From contig NZ_RHOI01000002.1 in assembly GCF_003946165.1 (NCBI RefSeq), positions 84,535 to 148,534 of the forward strand: 64,000 bases of DNA, given 5' to 3'. The notes under the pieces were generated by a model, which was not told where the DNA came from, did no database searches, and was given only the letters and a program-made list of their open reading frames with translations. A program made the translations under genes and the position numbers. The DNA is from Lacticaseibacillus baoqingensis (GTDB lineage Bacteria; Bacillota; Bacilli; Lactobacillales; Lactobacillaceae). This document shows positions 1 through 7,245 of this stretch, piece after piece (positions within the stretch are counted from its first letter, which is position 1; every line of letters starts with the position of its first letter).

Positions 1-19
1 TCAACCGCCTTGCACTGTT

Positions 20-1009
20 CTATAACGATTCACGGATATGCACTTCCGCAGGGACTTCAGTACGCCCAACGAAAACTTCTTTGCCTGCGATCAATTGTTC
101 CAGCCGCAGCGCGACTTCGCGACCGATCTTCTCCGGGTTTTGATTGACAACGGCCAGTGGCGGGTTCGCCAATTCCCCCCAATTCCAATCATCATACCCG
201 CACAATCCCACTTGCTTTGGCACCGCGATCTGTTGTTGCTGCAGCCAGCGCAATGCCGCCATCAATAAGATCCCATTCGTGGCAAAAATCACTGACTTCA
301 TGCTTTGCGCAGCATCCAAAGCGGCCCGCAACCCAGACACATCATCTGCATCCTCAACTTCTAATAAGTTGATCGGGATATTGGCGCCGCGGCATACCGC
401 GGCAAATGCGCGGTAACGCTCATACCGTACCGTCGCTTGATCCACCGGATGCGACAAGACGATGACATTTTGATACCCTTTTTCCAAGGCTGCTTGCGCC
501 AACAATTTACCAGAAGCCGTGTCATTGGACGTCACGCAAGGAAACAACAGCGGCCGCAACAAGCGGTCGACTAACACGACAGGGACCCCAGCGTCCTTTA
601 AAAATTGATAGCCGCTGGCATCTGGACGTGCCGGTTGCAAAATGATCCCGTCGACATTTTGCGACAGCAGGTTTTTGATCGCCACCGTTTCTTGTTGCGG
701 ATCTTCACCGCCATCAGCGATCAAAATCTGATCTTGCCGTGTGCGGGTGACACCAGAAATCCCCTTGATCAAAAAAGTCGAATAAACGTTAGACACATCC
801 CCGACGACCACCCCGATTTGGTGAGAACGTTTGGATTTTAAAGCACTCGCATTATAATTTGGGACGTAGCCTAAGTCTGCGATCACCGCTTTGATCTTGC
901 GGCGGGTCGCTAAAGACATCCGCTCAAAGCGACCATTCAAGTAGCGCGAAACTGTCGCCTTGGAAACGCCGGCGGCTTTTGCCACGTCATTGATTGTGTA
1001 TTTTGCCAT
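20..1009 (-). CDS. LacI-family transcriptional regulator, KdgR-like
   Basis: A 329-aa LacI/GalR repressor. The N-terminal helix-turn-helix (residues about 4-24, INDVAKAAGVSKATVSRYLN) is followed by the hinge helix near residue 50 and a periplasmic-binding-protein-like sensor domain to the C-terminus. The RYLNGRFERMS stretch and the NPPLAVVNQNP segment resemble the KdgR (2-keto-3-deoxygluconate) branch, but the ligand is inferred, not shown. The start is an ATG preceded by GAGGAG. The stop lies 19 bp from the window edge, so target genes just outside the window cannot be seen. The gene is divergent from the Nudix gene, and about 126 bp separate the two starts. No clear CG-centred operator was found there. 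Confidence is high for the family and low for the specificity. Confidence 0.9.
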   Translation of the reverse strand: MAKYTINDVAKAAGVSKATVSRYLNGRFERMSLATRRKIKAVIADLGYVPNYNASALKSKRSHQIGVVVGDVSNVYSTFLIKGISGVTRTRQDQILIADGGEDPQQETVAIKNLLSQNVDGIILQPARPDASGYQFLKDAGVPVVLVDRLLRPLLFPCVTSNDTASGKLLAQAALEKGYQNVIVLSHPVDQATVRYERYRAFAAVCRGANIPINLLEVEDADDVSGLRAALDAAQSMKSVIFATNGILLMAALRWLQQQQIAVPKQVGLCGYDDWNWGELANPPLAVVNQNPEKIGREVALRLEQLIAGKEVFVGRTEVPAEVHIRESL

Positions 1010-1135
1010 CTATGCTCCTCATTTCGCCATGTTGTTAATGTTATTGTACACTTAATGACCGCATTCTTGAAACCGGTATCCCAATTGCATCCCGCAAGCG
1101 CTTCCGGTACAGTGAAAACAGAAAGGAATGATTCG

Positions 1136-1588
1136 ATGACTTATGGGTATATCAAACAATTACGGGCACTCGTTGGACACACCCCACTGATCCTCAACTG
1201 CACCGCTGGCATTTTAGTGAATGAACGCAAGGAAGTGTTATTGAATCTCCGCACCGACACCCGTAACTGGAGTTTACCCGGCGGCTATCTTGAATATGGC
1301 GAAACTTACGCCGACTGTTTAACGCGCGAATATAAAGAAGACAGCGGCTTAGACGTGAAAATCGTCCGCGAGCTGCACTTGTTTGATCGCGGCGAAACGC
1401 GCTACCCCAATGGTGATGTGGCGCAAACGATCGCCATGCTGTATTTGGTGCAGCCTGTCGGCGGGGCCCTATTGACCACCGCAACGGAGGAAACTTTGGC
1501 ACTGAAATATTGGCCTTTTAACGCACTGCCGCCTTTATTGAATCAACAAAATGCCGATATGCTGGCTTTTGCTGCTGCCCATATTTAA
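1136..1588 (+). CDS. Nudix hydrolase
   Basis: A 150-aa Nudix-fold protein that probably hydrolyses a nucleoside-diphosphate-linked substrate. The Nudix box is at about residues 45-68 (GGYLEYGETYADCLTREYKE followed by DSG). It fits Gx5Ex7REUXEEXG except that the last metal-binding Glu of the EE pair is Asp, a conservative change. The open frame extends 27 codons upstream. The ATG at 1136 is preferred because GAAAGGA lies 8 bp before it and the protein then begins MTYGYIKQLR, as in ADP-ribose-pyrophosphatase-like Nudix proteins. It appears monocistronic and is followed by a terminator. The substrate cannot be assigned from sequence. Confidence 0.9.
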   Translation: MTYGYIKQLRALVGHTPLILNCTAGILVNERKEVLLNLRTDTRNWSLPGGYLEYGETYADCLTREYKEDSGLDVKIVRELHLFDRGETRYPNGDVAQTIAMLYLVQPVGGALLTTATEETLALKYWPFNALPPLLNQQNADMLAFAAAHI

Positions 1589-1649
1589 GGATAAGGTTAG
1601 TCTGCCCTTAATCAATGGCGCTTAATAGCGGTGGAAATAAACTTAGCTG

Positions 1650-1683
1650 ACACGAAACCCGTATCTGGGATTCGTGTTTTTTT
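1650..1683 (+). terminator. Intrinsic terminator after the Nudix gene
   Basis: The arms ACACGAAACCC and GGGATTCGTGT form an 11-position hairpin, with one A-A mismatch, around a 6-nt loop and run into seven T residues. It separates the Nudix gene from the mntH promoter. Confidence 0.85.
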
Positions 1684-1726
1684 ATTGTATAAGCCTATAT
1701 AAAGGTACGAATATAGGGAATAAAAG

Positions 1727-1776
1727 ATTAGGTAGTGCTAATTTCCACTTTACTTATGGAAAAATTCGGGTACACT
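1727..1776 (+). promoter_or_regulatory. mntH promoter with MntR/DtxR-like inverted repeat
   Basis: ATTAGGTAGTGCTAAT (1727-1742) is an interrupted palindrome of the kind bound by DtxR/MntR-family manganese sensors. It sits just upstream of a plausible promoter, TTTACT (1750-1755), 15-16 bp, TACACT (1771-1776). Manganese repression of mntH by MntR is established in lactic acid bacteria. The operator assignment here is inference from symmetry and position. Confidence 0.5.
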
Positions 1777-1807
1777 AAAAGTGTCATTTGAAAGGAGTGT
1801 GTTGACA

Positions 1808-3418
1808 TTGAAAAACCAACAAAATGACCCTAAACGGCATAAACTGATCGAGTATGCCAATGGCCCGTCGCTGGAAGAGATCAACGGTACCGTTGAGGTG
1901 CCAAAAGACAAAGGGTTTTGGCGCACCTTATTGGCTTATTCGGGACCTGGCGCATTAGTCGCCGTCGGGTATATGGATCCTGGCAATTGGTCGACCAGCA
2001 TCACTGGGGGCCAAAATTTCCAATACTTACTGATGTCTGTCATCTTGGTTTCCAGTTTAATCGCCATGCTATTGCAGTACATGGCGGCTAAACTGGGAAT
2101 TGTCACCCAAATGGACCTCGCCCAAGCGATTCGCGCCCGGACGAGCAAGGCATTAGGCATCATTTTATGGATCATGACCGAATTTGCCATCATGGCGACG
2201 GATATCGCGGAAGTCATCGGCGCGGCTATTGCGTTATATCTGCTATTCAATATTCCCCTGGTCATCGCCGTTTTCATTACCGTTTTTGACGTCTTGCTCT
2301 TATTGCTGTTAACAAAAATCGGGTTCCGCAAGATCGAAGCGATCGTCGTTTGCCTGATCTTAGTGATCTTGCTGGTTTTCGTCTACCAAGTGGCGTTATC
2401 TGACCCAGACTGGGGCGGCGTGATCAAGGGCTTGATTCCTTCAGCCGCAACCATTGCCAGTCACCCGAGTGTCGCTGGGATGAACCCGCTTTCCGGAGCG
2501 CTAGGGATCATTGGCGCGACGGTGATGCCGCACAATTTGTATCTGCACTCGGCAATTTCACAAACACGCAAGATCGATCACAGCGATGATGATGCCGTGG
2601 CCCAAGCGGTGCGCTTTTCTGCTTGGGATTCTAACATCCAATTATCCTTAGCCTTCATCGTGAACTCGCTGCTTTTGATCATGGGAGTTGCCGTCTTCAA
2701 ATCTGGCGCCGTGAAGGATCCTTCCTTCTTCGGCTTGTATGAGGCCCTCTCGAACACTTCAATGTTGTCTAATAGTGTGTTGATCGCTGTCGCTAAGTCT
2801 GGGGTACTTTCTGTCTTGTTTGCCGTCGCCTTGTTGGCCAGCGGGCAAAATTCGACCATCACTGGTACTTTGACTGGTCAAGTGATCATGGAAGGTTTCG
2901 TGCACATGCGCATGCCGTTATGGGCCCGGCGCTTGGTCACCCGGTTGATCTCGGTCATTCCGGTGTTGATCTGTGTGGCGTCAACTTCCCGCTTAAGCGT
3001 GATCGATCAACATACCGCTTTGAATAATTTAATGAATAATTCGCAGGTCTTCTTGGCCTTCGCCTTACCGTTTTCCATGTTGCCATTGTTATTGATGACC
3101 GATTCCAAAGCCGAAATGAGTGACCGCTTCAAAAATGTGCTCTGGGTCAAGATTTGCGGCTGGATCTCGGTGATCGGGTTGACTTATCTTAACTTGATCG
3201 GGCTGCCCGATTCTTTTGCCGGCTTCTTAGGTGATCATGCCTCTGCGGCGGAAATCAACATGGCGCATCTCGCCGCTTATGTCGCGATCGTGTTAGTCCT
3301 CGCCTTGCTGGCATGGTGTACGGTAGACTTATATCATGGGGATAAGCGCCTAGCACAGGCGCAAAAAGCCAGCGGTGCCACGCACGCAATGCCAACTTAT
3401 GCAGGAGGACAAGACTGA
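1808..3418 (+). CDS. mntH: NRAMP-family Mn(II)/Fe(II)-H+ symporter MntH
   Basis: A proton-coupled manganese/iron importer of the cytoplasmic membrane, about 536 aa with 11-12 hydrophobic segments. Both metal-site motifs are present: DPGN in TM1 (GYMDPGNWSTS) and MPH in TM6 (GATVMPHNLYLHS). The N-terminal LIEYANGPSLEEINGTVEVP segment is typical of Lactobacillus MntH. The frame is open from a GTG at 1781, but AAAGGAG (1791-1797) places initiation at TTG 1808 (10-bp spacing). TTG 1802 is the alternative. The stop TGA overlaps the ATG of the downstream usp gene (TGATG), so the two are translationally coupled. An MntR-like site precedes the gene. Confidence 0.95.
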   Translation: MKNQQNDPKRHKLIEYANGPSLEEINGTVEVPKDKGFWRTLLAYSGPGALVAVGYMDPGNWSTSITGGQNFQYLLMSVILVSSLIAMLLQYMAAKLGIVTQMDLAQAIRARTSKALGIILWIMTEFAIMATDIAEVIGAAIALYLLFNIPLVIAVFITVFDVLLLLLLTKIGFRKIEAIVVCLILVILLVFVYQVALSDPDWGGVIKGLIPSAATIASHPSVAGMNPLSGALGIIGATVMPHNLYLHSAISQTRKIDHSDDDAVAQAVRFSAWDSNIQLSLAFIVNSLLLIMGVAVFKSGAVKDPSFFGLYEALSNTSMLSNSVLIAVAKSGVLSVLFAVALLASGQNSTITGTLTGQVIMEGFVHMRMPLWARRLVTRLISVIPVLICVASTSRLSVIDQHTALNNLMNNSQVFLAFALPFSMLPLLLMTDSKAEMSDRFKNVLWVKICGWISVIGLTYLNLIGLPDSFAGFLGDHASAAEINMAHLAAYVAIVLVLALLAWCTVDLYHGDKRLAQAQKASGATHAMPTYAGGQD

Positions 3419-3855
3419 TGACGAGCAAAGATTACCAAAAGATATTAGTAGGGGTAGACGATTCAGCAGATGCGTTAGCGGCTTTTCGGTATGCGATCCA
3501 TCGTGCCAAAGCTGACCATGCCGCATTGATCATCACCAGCATCCTGGAATCTGATGATTACTCCGTTTACCAAGCGTTGAACAAAGATTATGTCCATGGT
3601 GAACGCGCGGAGTTAGAACGCCATATTCAAGAATATCGCCACTTAGCCGAAAAAGCTGGGATCCAAGACGTGCGCGCTGTGATCGCAGAAGGCGACCCTG
3701 GTGAAACCATTGTTAAAACCCTGATCCCGAAATACCAACCGGATTTGTTGATCATCGGTGCTGAAGCCAAAAAAGGCCTCAAAAGACATTTTGGCAGCCA
3801 AGCGGCCTATATGGCCAAGTACGCCCCGATCTCTGTATTAGTCGTGCGCGAATAA
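3418..3855 (+). CDS. Universal stress protein, UspA family
   Basis: A 145-aa single-domain UspA-fold protein starting KILVGVDDSADALAAFRYAI. It ends with the nucleotide-loop region IIGAEAKKGLKRHFGSQA and the strand ISVLVVRE. The GxxGxxx(9)GS ATP-binding motif is only partly kept, so ATP binding is uncertain. It overlaps the mntH stop by one base and has GCAGGAGG upstream, so it is co-transcribed with mntH. mntH-usp pairs recur in lactobacilli, and a role in metal or oxidative stress is inferred from that context. Confidence 0.9.
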   Translation: MTSKDYQKILVGVDDSADALAAFRYAIHRAKADHAALIITSILESDDYSVYQALNKDYVHGERAELERHIQEYRHLAEKAGIQDVRAVIAEGDPGETIVKTLIPKYQPDLLIIGAEAKKGLKRHFGSQAAYMAKYAPISVLVVRE

Positions 3856-3880
3856 GTGCGCTTTGCACGCAATCGAGCCA

Positions 3881-3924
3881 AAAACAGGCTTCAAGCACAA
3901 TGGATCGTGCTTGAAGCCTGTTTT
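3881..3924. terminator. Bidirectional terminator between usp and dps-like gene
   Basis: A perfect 18-bp inverted repeat (AAAACAGGCTTCAAGCAC with its complement) around an 8-nt loop. A-runs and T-runs at the two ends let it work for both converging transcripts. Confidence 0.9.
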
Positions 3925-3954
3925 GATGTGAGTTCGATCAACTATTGACCAAAC

Positions 3955-4509
3955 CTAATCGTCATCGTCGTCATCGTCTTCTTCAACTAAGCCTTCCCAA
4001 GCGGTCTTGCCTAAAAGCGCCTGCAATTGTCGAATGTTGCGATTGTTTGCGCCGCGCAGTTTCGTCAAGTAAGCCGCCATGGCTGGGCGTTCTTCTCGTT
4101 GTGCCAACTTGATCGCCCGATCGATGAACAGATTGGCAAAAGTCAGATCATGCGCCGTCGTATCGATCATCGTGTCTGCAGATTCATATTTCAATCGCGG
4201 TTCTTCTTCGATCTTCGTATACCGGGTATATTCATCGACTGTACTTGGCGGCAGTTGATTTTCGTCTAATAACACCGCACCCAACTCATCGATCTGCGCG
4301 CGATTTTGGGCGATCAGCGCTTGATAAAGGTGCTGCAACGCTAAAGTTTGTGGTCCTTTAACAAACCAGAGAATTTGATGATATTTGACATCCAGATACC
4401 ACATATTCGCCACGATATGTCCGGTCATGGCCCCAGCGGTGGGCTTGTGATGGTCGAGATCGGCTTGCTTTACTTCTGCTTGATATTGCGCTTCAATCGT
4501 TTCATTCAT
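3955..4509 (-). CDS. Dps/ferritin-like protein with degenerate ferroxidase site and acidic tail
   Basis: A 184-aa four-helix Dps-family protein. It aligns without gaps to the classic Dps helix pair (VKYHQILWFVKGP...). The ferroxidase ligands known from Listeria Dps are mostly gone: H31 is L47, H43 is Q59, D47 is Q63 and E62 is A78. Only D58 (D74) remains. The C-terminus ends in a run of seven Asp after VEE. The protein may therefore bind metal by the tail or act structurally rather than oxidise iron. It lies 11 bp downstream of a CopZ-like gene in the same operon. A second, intact Dps is encoded at 14.8 kb. Family confident, activity doubtful. Confidence 0.88.
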   Translation of the reverse strand: MNETIEAQYQAEVKQADLDHHKPTAGAMTGHIVANMWYLDVKYHQILWFVKGPQTLALQHLYQALIAQNRAQIDELGAVLLDENQLPPSTVDEYTRYTKIEEEPRLKYESADTMIDTTAHDLTFANLFIDRAIKLAQREERPAMAAYLTKLRGANNRNIRQLQALLGKTAWEGLVEEDDDDDDD

Positions 4510-4520
4510 TGGTTTTCCCC

Positions 4521-4751
4521 CTATAGATCCTTCACTTTGACTTTTTGGACTTCGTAGCCAAGTTTGGTGACGACGTCTGCTAATTGTTCTGCTGAGTTTT
4601 GACTGTCATCAAAATCTGCTTTCACTTTAGCAGCATTGAAGAGGACTTTAACATTTGCGACCCCTGGTTGCTGCTTAACTGCAGATTCGATTTTAGTCAA
4701 GCACGACGGGCAGGTCAGTGCATCTAGTTGTAAGGTAACTTTCTTCGTCAT
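4521..4751 (-). CDS. copZ: CopZ-like heavy-metal-associated (HMA) chaperone
   Basis: A 76-aa ferredoxin-like HMA domain. The metal-binding CxxC is in LDALTCPSCLTKIE (Cys14 and Cys17), with Leu-Thr where the usual motif has Met-x. The rest (VKQQPGVANVKVLFNAAKVK and the LGYEV end) is standard for copper chaperones. The frame is open far upstream, but GAAGGAA just before ATG 4751 fixes the start. It is the first gene of a two-gene operon with the Dps-like protein. No P-type ATPase is adjacent, so copper is the likely but unproven ligand. Confidence 0.88.
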   Translation of the reverse strand: MTKKVTLQLDALTCPSCLTKIESAVKQQPGVANVKVLFNAAKVKADFDDSQNSAEQLADVVTKLGYEVQKVKVKDL

Positions 4752-4808
4752 GATGATTCCTTCTTTCTCTTGTTTACAAATACAGTTTACGGCGGGCAGC
4801 CGCAATAG

Positions 4809-4828
4809 AACTTGACCTAAATCAAGTT
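4809..4828. promoter_or_regulatory. FNR/CRP-type palindrome in the copZ upstream region
   Basis: AACTTGA-CCTAAA-TCAAGTT is a 7+7 inverted repeat. Its core TTGACCTAAATCAA matches the FNR-family TTGAT-N4-ATCAA consensus at all but one position. It lies 58 bp upstream of copZ and about 104 bp upstream of the divergent aminotransferase. Control by an Flp (FNR-like) regulator is inferred. No such gene is in the window. Confidence 0.5.
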
Positions 4829-4931
4829 TTTGACAAAAGGCTGATTTATTTTTTGCTGCGACGGCGGTCGATTTGACAAACCTAGCAGCAAAAGCCAAAC
4901 TAAATGCAATCACAATCCAAAGGAGCGGCCT

Positions 4932-6083
4932 ATGAACCCAGCTTTGAATCAAATTGCCATCAGTGGGATCCGGCGTTTCAATGACGCCGTCAACGGGATC
5001 CCTGACATGGTTCGCTTGACCCTTGGCGAACCTGACTTCAATACCCCTGAACATATCAAGTTAGCCGCGATCGAAGCGATCCAAGCTGATTTTTCCCATT
5101 ACACTGCCAACGCCGGCGATCCCGAGTTGCGCGCTGCTGTAGCGGCCACTTGGCAAAGCAAATATAACCTAACTTATGATCCGGCTGACGAGATCTTGGT
5201 GACTGTCGGCGCAACTGAAGCGATCGCCATTGCGTTGCAAGGACTATGCGCTCCTGGAGATGCTGTTTTGGTCCCGGCTCCTGTTTATCCAGGCTATATT
5301 CCCTTGTTGACCCTGCATCAAGTGACTCCGATCATCATTGACACTCGTGCTAACGACTTCAGTTTGACGCCTGCAATGATCGACCAAGCGATCGCTGCCC
5401 ACCCTGAAGCACACATCACCGGGATCATTTTGAACTATCCCAATAATCCTACCGGCATTACCTATCGTGAAGAGGCGTTGCGCCTTTTGGCCAGCGCTTG
5501 TGCCCGTCATGACCTGTTTATCTTAGCGGATGAGATCTATGCGGAATTAACTTATGGCCAAGCACACGTATCGATCGCGCGCTTCGCTCGTGATCGCACG
5601 GTGATCATTTCCGGATTATCCAAATCCCACGCCATGACCGGCTGGCGCATCGGCTTCTTATTAGCTCCTGCACCGATCACACAAGCCTTGAAGAAGATCC
5701 ATCAATACACCGTCACTGCAGCCACGACCATCGCCCAGCGGGCTGGGATCGAAGCGCTGGTGAACGGGGCAGATGATGGTGCGAAGATGCGCGTGATCTA
5801 CCAACAACGCCGAGATTTCCTCCTGAAGGCCCTCGCGGAGATCGGCTTTAGCGCCATTGCGCCTGAAGGGGCGTTTTATCTCTTTGCCAAACTGCCTGCA
5901 CGCTTTGCCGCTGATAGTGCTGCATTTTGTACCGACTTGGCACATGCTGATCATTTAGCACTCATTCCCGGCTCCGCCTTTGGCCAAGCAGGCGAAGGCT
6001 ATGTCCGCTTGAGCTATGCGGCCAGCGACGCACAATTACACGCTGCCATCACGCGACTGCGCCATTACGTTGCTACCCATTAA
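4932..6083 (+). CDS. PLP-dependent aminotransferase, class I/II (PatA/AraT type)
   Basis: A 383-aa fold-type I aminotransferase. Recognisable elements in order are RLTLGEPDFNTPEHI (substrate arm), GATEAIAIAL (PLP phosphate loop), LNYPNNPTG, ADEIYAELTYG (Asp for the pyridine nitrogen), and SGLSKSHAMTGWRIGF with the Schiff-base Lys. RLSYA near the C-terminus carries the carboxylate-binding Arg. The set fits the lactobacillar aromatic or N-acetyl-diaminopimelate aminotransferases, and the substrate cannot be separated from sequence. CAAAGGAG precedes the ATG. The gene is monocistronic and diverges from copZ. Confidence 0.92.
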   Translation: MNPALNQIAISGIRRFNDAVNGIPDMVRLTLGEPDFNTPEHIKLAAIEAIQADFSHYTANAGDPELRAAVAATWQSKYNLTYDPADEILVTVGATEAIAIALQGLCAPGDAVLVPAPVYPGYIPLLTLHQVTPIIIDTRANDFSLTPAMIDQAIAAHPEAHITGIILNYPNNPTGITYREEALRLLASACARHDLFILADEIYAELTYGQAHVSIARFARDRTVIISGLSKSHAMTGWRIGFLLAPAPITQALKKIHQYTVTAATTIAQRAGIEALVNGADDGAKMRVIYQQRRDFLLKALAEIGFSAIAPEGAFYLFAKLPARFAADSAAFCTDLAHADHLALIPGSAFGQAGEGYVRLSYAASDAQLHAAITRLRHYVATH

Positions 6084-6102
6084 CCGTCTAGGCCTGGATA
6101 AC

Positions 6103-6131
6103 TTGCAGCGATCAAAAACAGCATATATATA
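6103..6131 (+). promoter_or_regulatory. Candidate promoter for the structured RNA region
   Basis: TTGCAG (6103-6108) is followed after 17 bp by TATATA (6126-6131) inside an AT-only tract. It would start a transcript near 6138, just ahead of the structured block. It is the only credible promoter in the 100 bp after the aminotransferase. Confidence 0.4.
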
Positions 6132-6137
6132 TATTAT

Positions 6138-6574
6138 ATTATTAATGGAAAAGTCTGGTTCCATTTTCATCGGCATTCCTATCCCCACAGGTTTGTAAAA
6201 ACTTTGTAAAAGTAAGCAAAGTGGTTTACATCTGTGGGAAAAGATGGTATCTTGATCGAACGATCATGTGGCTGGGTATGGTGGTGCGCACTCCATAAGT
6301 TTTCCCAGACATCGACAGTGGGGCAGCCAGCCGGGGCAACCTGGGCCTCACACACGCTAAGGGGTACATCCCGAAGATGGCCTGGAAAGACTCGGGCAAG
6401 GGCGAGACACTGGCGTACCACCCTCAAAGCAGGATCAAACCTGCTAAGAGGTCCGCAACGGCCAAGCCCTGAGCGCAAACTCAGGCATCGTATCCCAACA
6501 AACCGCGGTCCGGCAACCGCGCCTTGCACCTAAAGGAATCGCCCGAGACACGTCAGCACACACTGGACGTGTCT
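6138..6574 (+). ncRNA. Putative large structured non-coding RNA, unidentified
   Basis: About 440 nt with no credible coding frame but many strong hairpins in series. These are CCCACAG..CTGTGGG (6184-6238, with inner TGTAAA/TTTACA and ACTTTG/CAAAGT), TGATC/GATCA (6253-6266), CTGGG/CCCAG (6272-6308), GTGGGGC/GCCTCAC (6318-6351), GCAGG/CCTGC (6429-6444), CCTGAG/CTCAGG (6468-6485) and GCGGT/ACCGC (6505-6520). AGGT..CAA and TTG..ACCT (6449-6531) close a multi-branch junction around the last two. CTCGGGC (6391) can pair with GCCCGAG (6541) over 140 nt. A 9-bp hairpin (6546-6574) without a good T-tract ends the block. It is not RNase P, tmRNA, SRP or 6S RNA by their conserved motifs. The strand is inferred from the promoter. 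Confidence 0.5.
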
Positions 6575-6579
6575 TTGTC

Positions 6580-6941
6580 GTGAGAGCGTGACTAATCGCG
6601 GTTTTAGGTGAGTGTCTCAAGCAGCGTGGCGGGTTTCGGCGCAGCCGGAGCACGGCGCGATGTTTGAGACGCCTCACCGTTGCGATTAGGAGCGCGTTTA
6701 TGTGAGAGCGTGACTAATCGCGCTTTTAGGGGTGTGGGTAAGGCAGCCTGGGTGCGTCGCGGCACGCGGCGTGACCGGGATGACTTACCTGCGACCCCGT
6801 TGCGATTAGGAGCGCTTTTAGATCAGAGTGTGACCCAAGGCGCACTTAGGGGTTCGGCTAATCGGGCGTGGCGGCAGTCGGCGCAGCCGGCGGACGACCG
6901 ACCATTAGCACGCACCCCCGTTGCCTGGGTGAGCGCGTTTA
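6580..6941 (+). repeat. Tandem array of three ~120-bp covarying hairpin repeats
   Basis: Units 6580-6700, 6701-6820 and 6821-6941. Each folds as a long imperfect hairpin with an outer stem (CTAATCGC/GCGATTAG in units 1 and 2; ACCCAAGGC/GCCTGGGT in unit 3), a middle stem (GGTGAG/CTCACC in unit 1; GGGGT/ACCCC in units 2 and 3) and an upper stem (TCTCAA/TTGAGA, GGTAAG/CTTACC, GCTAAT/ATTAGC). Stem sequences change in compensatory fashion, while the unpaired motifs between units (GAGCGCGTTTA, AGAGCGTGA) and the internal-loop GTTTTAGG stay alike. Selection on structure rather than on a protein is the simplest reading. No transposase or integrase is nearby. Confidence 0.75.
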
Positions 6942-7040
6942 GTCAAAGCGTGACGAATCGCGGTTTTGGGGGTGTAGGTAAGTGCATTTCGTCCCTTCAC
7001 CCCGCTTACTGCGTTGAACGATCCGCTGCTTTCACAGCTT
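6942..7040 (+). repeat. Fourth, degenerate copy of the hairpin repeat
   Basis: AAAGCGTGACGAATCGCGG followed by TTTTGGGGGTGTAGGTAAG repeats the 5' half of units 1-3, and GTAAG (6978-6982) can pair with CTTAC downstream. The GCGATTAG outer 3' arm is missing, so the copy is truncated or decayed. The remaining sequence to 7190 shows no gene or further repeat. Confidence 0.55.
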
Positions 7041-7192
7041 GCGCGATCAGCTATGAAAACTGATCCTATATGCGCTAGTGAGAATGAAAGCGACAATGCC
7101 CCACTTGAAAAAATGCTGGCAAAAAAACGCCTATCCATCAGGCTTTAACGCGACTATGGCAACCTTTTTGGTCCCTAGACTATTAACTGAGG

Positions 7193-7221
7193 TTGACAAG
7201 CGTGCCATAATAGTAGGATAT
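7193..7221 (+). promoter_or_regulatory. Candidate promoter of the MFS gene
   Basis: TTGACA at 7193-7198 is a perfect -35. After 17 bp comes GGATAT, a poor -10, and TAGGAT at 15 bp is an alternative. The gene starts 25 bp further on. Confidence 0.45.
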
Positions 7222-7245
7222 GGAAATTACTAGGAGGCGAATCTG

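Noticed and set aside
4741..4790. CopY-type cop box (TACAnnTGTA) upstream of copZ
   Set aside because: TTTACAAATACAG is present but lacks the TGTA half, so a CopY operator is not supported.
6179..6529. A 116-codon minus-strand frame
   Set aside because: No SD, arginine/proline-rich shadow translation of GC-rich stems.
6138..6574. RNase P, tmRNA, SRP or 6S RNA
   Set aside because: None of their conserved motifs (for example GAGGAAAGTCC of RNase P B-type, the tRNA-Ala-like ends and tag of tmRNA, the SRP apical GGAAGCAGCC) was found.
6580..6985. CRISPR array
   Set aside because: The period is 120 bp, repeats are imperfect and fold on themselves, no constant spacer length exists, and no cas genes are near.
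6580..6985. Integron attC-like sites
   Set aside because: The size and imperfect dyads are reminiscent, but the GTTRRRY/RYYYAAC core sites are not clear, no cassettes lie between units and no integrase is present.
6680..7063. A 127-codon frame through the hairpin repeats with repeated peptides like SVTNRAFRGVGK
   Set aside because: The repetition follows from a 120-bp period being divisible by three. There is no ribosome-binding site, and stem pairs rather than codons are conserved.
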